Origin: Taiwanofungus camphoratus
Taxonomy: Eukaryota > Basidiomycota > Agaricomycetes > Polyporales > Taiwanofungaceae
DNA length: 64,000 bases
Direction of reading: 5' to 3'
Assembly: GCA_003999685.1 (NCBI GenBank)
Contig: CP021223.1
Location: 930,001 to 994,000 of the forward strand
Shown: positions 50,544 through 61,040 of the stretch, piece by piece
Position numbering within the stretch: the first letter of the stretch is position 1
Layout of the letters: each line of letters opens with the position of its first letter
Translations under genes and position numbers: made by a program
The notes under the pieces: model-generated
Database searches by the model: none
What the model was told of the DNA's origin: nothing
What the model saw: only the letters and a program-made list of their open reading frames with translations

Positions 50544-53279
50544 TCAAACGTCCATTCCAGCGATGTCAACAATAGCGGCTGCTCCTGTGACTGACGCCGC
50601 GTTGCCTGGCTTCGCATTGCTCGAAATTCCACTTGGCAAAGAAAGGTCAATGGAATGTACGAAATCAGAAAAAAAGACAGAATGGTACACTTACCTGGCC
50701 ATTGTGAAGAGTCGGTGCATGAGTGCATGATACTGTAGTGGTCCCTCTTGCTGAATCCGTTCGAGAAGGACAAAGGCTTCATTGTATGCATCGACTGCTC
50801 TGTCCGCTGTAAATTCGTCAGCCTTGTGTGTGCCCGAAACCCATTCCGATATGGAAGAGCGTGTCTGTAGAGAAGGTCAGCATGCAACAACATGAAGAAT
50901 TACTCAACTCACACTTGCACCCATAAGTGCACACATTGCCTTTGGTAACTCCTTTTCATCCGGTTTTTCAGGGAGTGATGATGAAAACAGATGTAAGTTC
51001 TTCATGCCAATGCTTGCCCGACCATTGAAGAAGGCTTGATTGAGTCCAGCAACAATGCCGTCATGCAAAAAGGGCTTGTTAGACAAGAACGTTCGAGTCT
51101 AAATATATCATATACAAGTTTGTGATATGTGACTTCGTCAGGGAAGATACAAGATAACGCACCTCCGGCTTACATTGATAGAGATAATGGCTGTCATACA
51201 AGAGCCATTCAACTATTTCACTGCACCCTGGCTTACAGCCATAGTGCCCAGGAACTAGAAGATCTGTTTTTGACTTCAGAGCACTACGAAAGTTGTAAAC
51301 ACGCTGTATTGGCTGACATCCAGCTTGGGTCATGCAGTGCGAAAAGCGTGAGAAAAATGAATACATACCACCGTAGTTAGATCATCAGCATAACGAGAGT
51401 CGTTCTTGAGACGGAGGACAATGTCTTCAAATCCTAGGCTGTGTGCACAATCCATAAGTGCAGTCTTAGTAAAGGACTGAAGAGCCAGAGACTCAGGAAA
51501 TGCATGGTTGAAGCAAATAAAAGCCAGAATTTTGTCAATGGCTGTACGAAGAACCTTCTGAACACGTTGTCTCTGTGCAGTAAGAGACAGAGGGCCATTT
51601 CGATCAGGATATATGACCTCAATATCATTGTCATCATCGTTCACAGTCAGATCAATTGGCGTAGATGGTCGCTGATGCAAAATGAGCATAAGCATTGTTA
51701 TCGAGTCAAATAAGGTTCAAGAACTTCAAGCGGCAAACCTTATGTAGCATCTCTCTCAGGCCCCGCTGGCCAGCGTGCTCACGTTGATGCTTGTGTATGA
51801 CTTGGCTACTAGAATCCTCCTGCTTAGTTGTGTCACGCCAGACAGGCTCCTGTACAACAAGTTGTGAATATCCTCGCAGCCATTGACGAAAGAACTCACC
51901 TCTATCAATTGATGGTTCCCTCGGTGAGTCTGATGAACCCAAGACTTATTAGATATGGTGTGATTGGTTTTTTGTGTCTTGAGAGTCTGCGAGCGACTGG
52001 AAGAAACAGTGCGCTTGTCATCAGACGAAGTTTGCACTGGTTGCGTTGGACTCTGAAGCCCTTTTGTCACCTGCTTTGATGCTGGGGTTTGAACACCTGA
52101 CACACATCGTACGTAGTGTTCACTACGATTGTGTTGTGGAGGTTTGTTTAAAGTTGATGTCAGTTCATGCTCTGTCACTAGAGCATCCACGGAGTCTGAC
52201 AGGTCAAAAGTGCCCATTTCAAGAGAACTGATGGACGTTGTACTCGTCTTGCGTGCACGACTGACTGGGGGCAGCTGGTCCAAGATATCTTCATCTTCAC
52301 TTTCATATCCCTCAACCCAGGATGCTTGCTATGTGACATGAATCAGTACAGCACGAAAAAAGGTAAAGTAAAAGCATAACCTCTGAATCAAAAGTGTTCT
52401 TGAGTGCAGCTGGATTGTCCATCAGATGCTCAAGTGCATCATCATCTGAATTTGACTGATCACCTTCGTTGGAGCATGCTTCTGATCCGCCTGAGGAGGG
52501 CATAAACTGTTCATCTTCTTCATCCTCTTCCTTTTCTCCAGAATGAGCTTCATTATATGCATTTTGTCTTGCCGAAGAAACCACATCCGACATGGTAAGA
52601 ACTTTGGATTGACTAACAGATTCCGTATCAGATGTTGCGTTGATCACAGGTGGTCTGGATTGACGACCTTCTGTGTATATTGGACAAAAACAAGCTTAAA
52701 CAAGCAACTGCACATTATGTTGACTTGAAATCTACGTACGTTTCAAACTAGATTTGTCAAATTTGAGTGGAATGTGAGTCTGCTCCGACTGCTCTTCAAC
52801 TGTCGCATCTACTTGTGTGTCTAAAAAAGAAAACTCGTATCAAGGTTCGCTCGTTTTCAATGTTTTGAACTGATACTGACCAGATTTTTTTCGCTTGACT
52901 GCAGCTTTCTCTTCACTCTGACTATTAGATGGTGCACGCTTTCGGCCCATGGCTTGACCTTGGATCCATACTAGAGCAGTGTAAGTTAATTATATTCAAG
53001 ATATGTAATCTAATGATATCATACCGCGCTTTTCCAGAGCTACTTGCTGAGCATGACGTCGTGGGCGAACATATTCTGAAAATAAAAGTGAATACAAATC
53101 ATGAATTACTAACCATTTTGCCACTGATGATCACCTGAGTTTTCCGCAGGTTGACTGGCAGGAACAGACACATTTGAGCGAAGGTTTCCAGTGATCTGAG
53201 ATTTTCTAGTGCCCTGTACAACAGAATTGTCCTGCTTGGTAGGCTGAGTACTATATTTTTTGGCCCGTGGAGGTACCAT
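50544..53279 (-). CDS. DUF6532-type protein carried by the Plavaka element
   Basis: Starts at 53279 with MVPPRAKKYSTQPTKQDNSV. The N-terminal half is disordered and charged: AMGRKRAPSNSQSEEKAAVK plus KRKK (a likely nuclear signal), acidic EKEEDEEDEQFMPSSGG, and serine/threonine-rich SSDDKRTVSSSRSQTLKTQ. The C-terminal half matches the Agaricomycete DUF6532 plan: LTAQRQRVQKVLRTAIDKIL, FTKTALMDCAHSLGFEDIVL, FLSNKPFLHDGIVAGLNQAF, SSLPEKPDEKELPKAMCALM, ISEWVSGTHKADEFTADRAV and YNEAFVLLERIQQEGPLQYH. It ends DIAGMDV at 50544. About ten introns. Its position inside the TIRs and divergent from the transposase argues that it is part of the element. Its function is unknown, and DNA binding or regulation of the element is a guess. 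Confidence 0.78.
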
Positions 53280-53607
53280 TAGCTCAACAAAAGCAGCAGA
53301 ACAGTTCTGAGATCTTGGTTTTCAAGTTGACGTATGGTTGCAAAAGAGGGATGACAGTAAATGAGAGCGCAACAAGTTTACATTGCGCTGGCACTATTTT
53401 ATTTAAGATGCGCAGCCCTGGTTACCATGCATTTGTTGGCGGATAAACTAACTGAGATCAAATTAGTAGCATATTGCTTGCACCACAAGCCAACACAGTC
53501 GGATAGATTCGGACCACACTCTCACAAGATTTCACACTAATTCTATTCTGTTTCAGTATGGAGATCCTGTTCAGTGAGTGAGTTATATCTTGTCCATTCT
53601 CCTCACT
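53280..53607. promoter_or_regulatory. Shared promoter region of the two Plavaka genes
   Basis: 328 bp between the divergent start codons of the DUF6532 gene and the transposase. AT-rich with no open frame. Confidence 0.55.
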
Positions 53608-56600
53608 ATGCCTAACTGTCCTGGCTGTGGCAAGTCCTTTTCACAAAGAGGCTATACAAACCACCTCCTTCAGACGACTCAAAGTCCATGCAAATCCATC
53701 CGTGATAATCTTGCCATCATCCCTGATCCCGATGATGATGGACTTGAGAATATTGATGCACAGCCGCCTCCACTCCCTTTTGAAGGCGATTTTTTTGGTG
53801 ACTATGCTCCTGTCGATTTTGAATTTGAGAATAATCTGACTTCAGAGATACATGAGTCTTCTGAGGACTCTGAGACTGAGTCGGATTTTGACCTTGATGA
53901 GCAAGGTTGGGAACCTCCAATTGATTCTTGCAGCATTTCTGGGCCCTCAACTTCTAATAACTTCTATGATGACACTGCTCGAACTGGTTGTTTTAACCCT
54001 CATGACTCTGATATGTCGTCTGCTCAGATACATCACGAGACACGCTGGAGCATTGAGGAGGATGTGCGCAAAAAGACCTTCGTTGAGCACTTTCCTGGTG
54101 GTCTTGCTGGCTCTCCGATTTTAAAACAACTTGAGACCACAGAGTATGTGAAATATGGGGAGTTTCTGGACGACATAGATGGCAAAAAAACCATCTGGGC
54201 CCCATTTACATCCAAGCTAGACTGGGAGATTGCACGCTGGGCCAAAATGAGAGGACCAGGATCAACGGCAGTCTCTGAGTTGCTTGGTATTGAGGATGTG
54301 CGTATGCTGTTCTTAATATATCACTTGACAAATGGCTGAAGCTGATTGAATTTTGACAGGTTGTTACTCGTCTTGGCCTCTCATACACAAATGTTCGTGA
54401 ACTTAACAATGTTATCGACACATGCCTTCCTTCAGGTCGTCCTGCCTTCAAGCGAAGCGAGATTGTAGTTGCTGGTCAAGCCTTTGAGGTCTTCTATCGT
54501 GACATTATCAAGTGTGTGCGCGCTTTGTATGGTGATCCTGAAATGGCGCCATATCTTTTACTTGCACCAGAGCGTCACTATACTGATACAAGTAAAAAGA
54601 CGCGTGTTTACTTTGATATGCACACGGGGAAGTGGTGGTGGGCCACACAGGTCAGTGTTGCTATCTTCTCTAATGTTTTGATAAGGACTAACTGATAACA
54701 AATCAGGAAGAACTCGAGAAAACACGCACAGGCGCAACTATTATCCCCATAATCATATCCTCTGACAAAACGCAACTGACGCTCTTCGGGAACAAGACTG
54801 CCTATCCAGTCTACCTTACCATTGGCAATCTTCCCAAAGAAATTCGACGAAAGCCCTCATGCCGTGGTCAAATTTTACTAGCATATCTCCCAACATCCCA
54901 TCTTGAGCATATTGCTAGTAAGGCTGCACGTCGACGAGCACTGGCAAACCTATTCCATGCCTGCATGAAGCGGATTCTGGCATCACTGAAAACGGCAGGA
55001 GAGCATGGTTTGAATCTCACCAGCGGAGATGGTGTTGTTCGTCGAGGTCATCTCATTCTTGCTACGTATATTGGGGACTATCCAGAGCAGCTTCTTGTCA
55101 CATGCTGCAAAAACGGAGACTGTCCCAAGTGCCCCATCTCAAATGCTGAATTGGGGGAGGAAACGAAGGTTGATCGTGACTTGCGTGATCTCGAACGCGT
55201 TCAGGATGCTCTTGCGACAGTCGATGAAGGGCCAACTGCATTCACTCGAGCTTGCAAGAGCATTCGCCTCAGACCCATCATGCATCCCTTTTGGGAGGAC
55301 CTCCCGTACTTGAACATATTTGCATCTATCACACCAGATATTCTGCACCAACTCTATCAAGGCATTGTCAAGCATGTCATTTCATGGATCAAAGAAGCCT
55401 ACGGTCCTGAAGAGCTCGACGCTCGCTGTCGTCGTCTTCCACCAAATCACAACATCCGTCTTTTTGCGAAGGGTATCTCTCTACTGCAGAAGGTGACCGG
55501 AAAGGAACATGCTGACATCTGTCGTATTCTTCCTGCGCTTATTATTGGTTTACCTCTTCGTGGTGGGCATTCAGCTGTGCGACTCATCCGTGCTGTCCGT
55601 GCTTTACTGGATTTCCTCTATCTAGCACAGTATCCGGCCCAGACCTCTGAAACGCTCAAGCTGCTTTCCAATGCACTAGTCCAATTTCACGCAAACAAAG
55701 GTATCTTTATTGACCTTGGAATTCGGCTGCATTTCAGGCTGCCAAAGCTCCATGCACTTGATCACTACCTGATATCCATACGGCTTTTTGGCACAACAGA
55801 CAACTATGACACACAGTATTCCGAGCGCCTTCATATCGACTTTGCCAAAGATGCTTATCGAGCTACAAACCGAAAGGACGAGTTCCCTCAGATGACAATG
55901 TGGCTGGAACGCAGGGAAAAGATTGAGCGTCATGAAGCATATATCCGTTGGCGTATACCTCACTTACCCACAGCTACAAAGGACAAGACTCGGAGAAAGG
56001 CTGCCCCCACATCACCACCATCACGCATCCAAATGACCCGTAATCCATCTGTCAAGGGGCTCCTCTTCTCCCGCGCTGTCAACGAGTATGGTGCAACTTA
56101 TCTTCGTGATGCTCTGGCGCGTTTCATTGTCAGATACCGAGACCCAACACTGACCCCGGTTCAAGTGGAGCGCGCATCAGCTGGAGTTTACTTCCCTTTC
56201 CAACGTCTCCCTGTTTTTCACAAAATCAAGATCAGTATCGAAGACGTTCAAGGCTTGGGCATCATGAATGAATCTCTAGATGTTGTTCACGCACGACCAC
56301 ATCGCACGGACAAGCAAAATCGTGAAGTGCCCGGTCGGTTTGACACCGTCCTTATCAATGAGGGCAACGGGGCCCCTATGGGTGTTACAGGTAAGTCTCT
56401 AATATATACTCTTATATATCAATCACAGGTCAATCTCCGCACCTCATAGGTTATCGTGTTGGTCAAGTGCGGCTCGTCTTCATTCTTCCCAAGAAGCAGC
56501 TCAGTGATCTCTTCCCCGGTCAAGTTCCTCCTGACCATCTGGCCTACATCGAATGGTTTACTGCGTTTGAGGATCCGGATCCAGTCCATGGCCTATATAA

Positions 56601-56799
56601 GGTCTCGCGATCCATCCGCAATGGCGCGCGACTCGCCAGTGTCATCGAAGTGGCAAATATCAGACGCAGTTGTCACTTGTACCCAGACTTTGGTCCCGTT
56701 GCTCCGCGCGATTGGTCTAGTAGCAACGTCCTCGATAAATGTACTTCATTCTGGGTCAATCCATTCTCTGATCGCCATGCTTATATGACGATCTTTTGA
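53608..56799 (+). CDS. Plavaka transposase, intact, 1004 aa
   Basis: Exons 53608-54297, 54360-54650, 54707-56390 and 56450-56799 join in phase to 1004 residues. The N-terminus MPNCPGCGKSFSQRGYTNHL carries a C2H2/C2HC-like finger, followed by an acidic stretch around residues 45-105. Core motifs of Plavaka/KDZ transposases follow: RGHLILATYIGDYPEQLLVT, CCKNGDCPKCPI, FASITPDILHQLYQGIVKHV, FRLPKLHALDHYL, YSERLHIDFAKDAYRATN and MTMWLERREKIERHEAYIRW. Conserved Asp and Glu in these blocks are the likely RNase H-fold catalytic residues. The length is usual for the family. The ATG at 53608 was chosen because it opens directly into the zinc finger. No stop or frame break was seen. Confidence 0.92.
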
Positions 56800-56982
56800 G
56801 TAGTCAGCTTTCATTGTCTGTTAGACTAATTTTGTGTCACTCAAATTCTAATAGAAGGCGATATGTGACGATTTTCACGGGTTAGACAAACTATGCATTC
56901 TAGTAGAAAGTAGCTACAGAATAGCGTTAGTGAGCGAAGTCGTAGGACAAGTAGATTCGAAATATTGCTATTCTAGTACTAT
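56800..56982. other. Right subterminal region of Plavaka copy 1
   Basis: Short non-coding stretch between the transposase stop and the right inverted repeat, with CTAGTAGAAAG and CTATTTAG-like motifs. It is duplicated exactly at 60858-61040. Confidence 0.55.
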
Positions 56983-57004
56983 TTAGCTCGGGAGGTTTTT
57001 CCTG
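56983..57004 (-). repeat. Right 22-bp terminal inverted repeat, Plavaka copy 1
   Basis: Reverse complement of 50123-50144 without mismatch. It is followed by AT and then AEC coding sequence GGGTGTGCACC. Confidence 0.9.
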
Positions 57005-57391
57005 ATGGGTGTGCACCAGGGATTGAAGGAGAAGCAGTGGGAGTGCGTTTGCGTTGGGGCGGCCGCAGGCGACGATCGTCCAGTGCTTGAGGCCCAAGGC
57101 CCGCTGGCCCACCCAGCCTATGAGGTGCCCGAATATGGAGGAGACTAGGCCCCAGAGAGGAATAATCCAGACTCGGGAGAGATTGGCTACGGTGAGTTCT
57201 GGCCCCATCTGCACAATAATAAGGCATGGCAGAAAGAGAGCAGTGCATAGTTTGGATATATGCTTGACGGTATTGCGAGTGAGCAAGTGCTGCTTGGCGA
57301 CAACATAGCCGGCGAGAAGGGTAAGGAGGACAGAGACAGTGCCTTGCAAAGCGCCAACGAAGGTTTCATATAATGAGCTCGCAGACGACAT

Positions 57392-59808
57392 CTGTACAAT
57401 GATCAATTTTCGAAGAGGAACAAGGCAGTTCTGCGGCTACACCTTACTGCGACGCTATGGTATCATATCAGGCCTCCCAAGGGGATTTAGCAGCTAACAG
57501 ACGGCCTTGCGACCAAAAGCATGGTGTAGTCGACATTTTGGAGTAAGCTCTGACGTCATGAGGGCGATATTCGTTACAACCCAATACTTACAGTGCTTAC
57601 ATCCACTTTCTTACTGGGATCTATTGACACTGGATCAATCTATTAGTGATTGTGCATATAGGGTTAGGGTTAGGACAGCTTATGAACCAAAAAAAATGGC
57701 CTGCCCAGCCCGAGGGCCAAGGCAGGACAGGAAAATATTGAGACGCTGCATGAGCCGGAGCCCATACAAACCACGGGTTCCCCCTGGGGACATGGTCGCC
57801 GTGCTATGAGAGACCCCCGCGGCCCATAAACCCAGGTAAATGAAGGGGCTTGTGCCATCAAGGTAAGTATGAAGAATATCATCGGGAAAGCCGTGCCTTA
57901 TATTTGCCAACGCAGTTGCGCACGGTCCACCATAAATGTTTAGCACAATTCTGATTCGAGTTGGCGCGTCGAGTATCTTCTGCAGGCCCGGCTAAGTCTC
58001 ATGATATTGAGCATTAGCATGTTGTGGGACCTTTTTCCGTGCGTTGCTTTCTAACAAGGGTCTACCTGGTGATTTGAAGTGCACTGCACAGTTTCGCCTT
58101 CAAAGATCAATGCAACAAACTTATCTTCTCGGGCGTTTCTAGACCTGTATCAGAAGATTCACATTTAGTCTCACCAACAGCTGGGACGCTTCCCTCACCA
58201 CTTGCAAGTGTGTCTAGGCGACTATACATACTTATTATACGTTTTCTTCTGAGTCATTCTTGCCACACGAATGATTTCTTACATCATGATACCGGTCATG
58301 GATACCTTTCTTTTGCGAAATATTTCACATTCCGTTGCTGAAAGTCCCAAGTTTAAACAGGCCGTCAGTTCCGACAGCCTCAAGTAGTAGTGCTGTTCGT
58401 GCCATCGTTGTCCTTATGCTTATTGTCCTTCAGCTAGCTAGGTGCATTCACGGCATATGTTGAAACTAGATTGATGCGGCTTTTGGTCTATGCACGCCTC
58501 GCCGCGTGTGTTCGAAGAACACTAGCTCTTTCTATGCGCCAAAACGCCTTCCTGGGATCGAGTTCGCTGCGAACTCCAAACCATCTCCGTTACATCCATC
58601 CACATCATCATCACGCGGGAGCTCTAATAGTCTTCTCCCTGATGAGAAATTTGCAATTGGCCGCCCATCCCTCCAATATCTATGATAGTCACTTCCGCAG
58701 CTAACCACCCTGTTCTATGTCCCTGTTTCCGTCCACGAGAAGTCCTTCCCGTACGTGTGCTTTGGCTAACTCAGCCACGGCCATTATATAAGGTTCCGGT
58801 GTCGTCTCACAAGATTACAGGTCCAATCATGTAAGTCCTATATGTGTCTACTTCACGTCTGCTGTGCAATCCAGGCCAGACTAGTTCTTCTATGCACGTT
58901 CGGGCAACGTACGGTGTCCCATTATCCCATTATCATTTTCTTTGTATCTGACTAACGCTGAAGACATCTGGTATGGTGTCTGTGACATATGATGTCGATG
59001 ATACCTACTACTATGGTACTTTTTGGGCTGTATGTTCACATTGCGGTCAATTATTGTCACGGTTCAACGCATATGTTCCAAGACTGCGTGGTAATTTTGA
59101 GCTCGAAAGGCCGTGGGGGCAACTTTCGAAGAGCCTGAGAGGGAGATGAAGGTATTGTCTTCGAGCGCGTCTTAGCGTGAAATGGCCGTTCATCGATCGT
59201 TGGCTGTGCCAGATAACGGCAGGATCGCAATGATCTTTCTGTTGTTTTTGCAACTGCGGCGAGCTTAGCGCTTGCACGATTCAACTTTGCTTGCTTTCAC
59301 TAAAGAGGGGATATCGCGTTATTCACGGTCTCAATTCCTTCTGAGTCTTCAAGTCGTGCTTATCTAGCATGTGCCTCATTACGAAATAGCTATGCCCACT
59401 CCGGTTCTTGATCATCACCGCGGTCTGCAAGTTGTTTCATCGCATCTAGAAACGTTAATGTCCACCAATGCGCATTGGGCCTGGTTGTCGGCGTTCTTGT
59501 TGTCTAGTGGCCCTTAATCATCTGGCTCCGTCCTTGCATCTGAGTTGCACAAGTCTGTTCAGTTCTCCATATATGTTCACCTCCGAGCGCTAGACACAGA
59601 ATCATATACATGTATAACGTTCAAGACTAAGGCCCCACCAATTGGTTGTGATCCCCAGGTGATCATGCACTAGGGGCGGATTTTTTGCACCTGTTTTATC
59701 TTTGTGCCGTAGGTCCTCGCGCGTCTTTCTGAACTAAACAAGGAGCTACATCTGCTTATACTTCGTAAGAATCCTCCTCGAAGAGTTCTCGCCTAGCGCA
59801 TCCTGACA
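57392..59808. other. Unassigned region between the AEC start and DUF6533 copy 2
   Basis: 2.4 kb without a gene I can support. A minus-strand frame at 57680-57946 (GGPCATALANIRHGFPDDIL, GLYGLRLMQRLNIFLSCLG) has a somewhat protein-like look but no recognised family. TAGGGTTAGGGTTAGG at 57659-57674 is just over two and a half telomere-type units. A TATATAAGG box near 58793 could be a promoter for something small downstream. Confidence 0.4.
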
Positions 59809-60857
59809 ATGGACTGGATTTCTGCGGATATCATATCGATCTTTCAGTCCAAGTGAGTCTTCGCTGGTCCGATTTTCTGGCTATCTAAATATTGATCTAT
59901 GTATTAGTATCATCAATAACTATGGCACGACAGCTACTTCTGGTAAGTGTAAGCCCAGAGTTGTGAGGCGGTGCTTCATCTGTGCTATATTGTGCTTAGT
60001 GCTCGTCATATACGAATATATCATCACCTTCGATCAAGAGGTTCGGTCCATGTGGAGTAGCTTGAGGACGACAGTTGCAATAATATTTTTCCTCAACCGA
60101 TACACCGCGCTTGTCAATGCTGTATTCAGCCTGTTTAGTACGATCAATTGGGCCTCATCCGCAGTACATTTCCCGCATCGCTTCTTAGAGATACAACTAG
60201 GCTGATCATTGACCACAGGGGTACGAGCTTTTCATGGATGAGGATTATTGACAAGTGATCTAATGCGCACGCCCAGTTGTGATGCAGCAAGTACCACGCC
60301 CAATATTCTCCGTCTCATCTCGTTTGTGCTCTGGGCAGGTCGGGTACACCATATTATGTCGCATACCCAGCTGATTGACCGTCGAGCTACAGCATTTTCC
60401 CCTCTCCGTGTGTATGCGATCAGCGTACGCAACTTGTGGTTGACTCTGGTCACATTGTGTCTTGGATTGATACCCCTTACTACAAATATTGTCAGTCATC
60501 TCTCGCAATGATATGAGTCATCAGCTAATAGAGTATTTTAATACTTAGTTATTTTACGCAGGAATGACATATTCCACTCAAGTCGTGCCGGTCTTGGGTC
60601 ATGAATGCTCGATCAGCCAATCTATCAAAAACATACAAAAGTTCGTGTGTTCAAATGACGATAGCTACTACGTTATATGTGCTCATCAGCTCCACATAGA
60701 CGTATGGGAGCTCACACTTGCTGATGCTCGATCATGTCTCACTCACCCGTATGTTCCCATTATAGTCGCCGTTGCAACACGTACATGCCTTATCGCATCC
60801 GATACGATCGTCCTCCTTGTGACTTGGATCAACATCAGGAAAAACCTCCCGAGCTAA
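59809..60857 (+). pseudogene. DUF6533 membrane protein gene (copy 2), 3' end cut off by Plavaka copy 2
   Basis: Starts at 59809 with MDWISADIISIFQSN and continues via introns to NNYGTTATS, VLVIYEYIITFDQEVRSMWS, TVAIIFFLNRYTALVNAVFS, FSPLRVYAISVRNLWLTLVT and LCLGLIPLTTNIV, paralogous to the gene at 46423-48070. The last host-encoded segment is TCLIASDTIVLLVTWINI. The Plavaka inverted repeat then supplies RKNLPS and a TAA stop at 60855-60857. The family's last helix and tail are missing from the window and may lie beyond copy 2, past base 64000. The truncated gene could still be expressed. Confidence 0.78.
60836..60857 (+). repeat. Visible 22-bp terminal inverted repeat, Plavaka copy 2
   Basis: Same sequence as the ends of copy 1. 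It begins at CAGG after AACAT and provides the new stop codon for the DUF6533 gene. Confidence 0.9.
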
Positions 60858-61040
60858 ATAGTACTAGAATAGCAATATTTCGAATCTACTTGTCCTACGA
60901 CTTCGCTCACTAACGCTATTCTGTAGCTACTTTCTACTAGAATGCATAGTTTGTCTAACCCGTGAAAATCGTCACATATCGCCTTCTATTAGAATTTGAG
61001 TGACACAAAATTAGTCTAACAGACAATGAAAGCTGACTAC

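Larger units (their letters stand above)
50123..57004 (+). mobile_element. Plavaka-type DNA transposon, copy 1, apparently whole (6882 bp)
   Basis: Bounded by perfect 22-bp terminal inverted repeats that start CAGGAAAAACC and end CGAGCTAA, with AT on each outer side. The uninterrupted AEC codon series shows only one AT at the site, so AT is a 2-bp target duplication. Inside are two divergent genes: a DUF6532 protein (minus) and a Plavaka transposase (plus), separated by a 328-bp shared promoter region. Both frames are open. The end regions contain copies of a CTATTTAG(A) motif. A second copy lies inverted at 60836. Plavaka elements are known from basidiomycete genomes and are grouped with the KDZ (Kyakuja-Dileera-Zisupton) elements. 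Confidence 0.88.
48979..57391 (-). pseudogene. AEC-family (auxin efflux carrier-like) transporter gene split by the Plavaka insertion
   Basis: The 5' part (57391-57005) encodes MSSASSLYETFVGALQGTVS, VSVLLTLLAGYVVAKQHLL, SKLCTALFLPCLIIVQMGPE and VACGRPNANALPLLLLQSLVHTH. The 3' part (50122-48979) resumes with AGVLNFLAGDGEKLSDTLDR and FTFQLAPAVL, then VLVVRFLVMPALSLLFVWGT, ILVLIPAGPSAMLLVSVAEL and QGPIAGYLTISYLISPLMA, ending at 48979-48981. The two halves read in the same direction and join at one codon when the element and one AT are taken out, so the host gene was whole before. The truncated 5' piece now runs into the element and stops near 56927. Members of this family are polytopic carriers for small organic molecules. 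The true substrate is unknown. Confidence 0.88.

Noticed and set aside
55676-55963. 95-codon frame antisense to the transposase, duplicated at 61877-62164
   Set aside because: It recurs only because the whole transposon is duplicated; it is a shadow of the transposase exon.
50121-57006. AT counted as part of a 24-bp inverted repeat
   Set aside because: AT is its own reverse complement, so it looks like TIR. The AEC frame shows that the empty site had only one AT, which makes it a target duplication.
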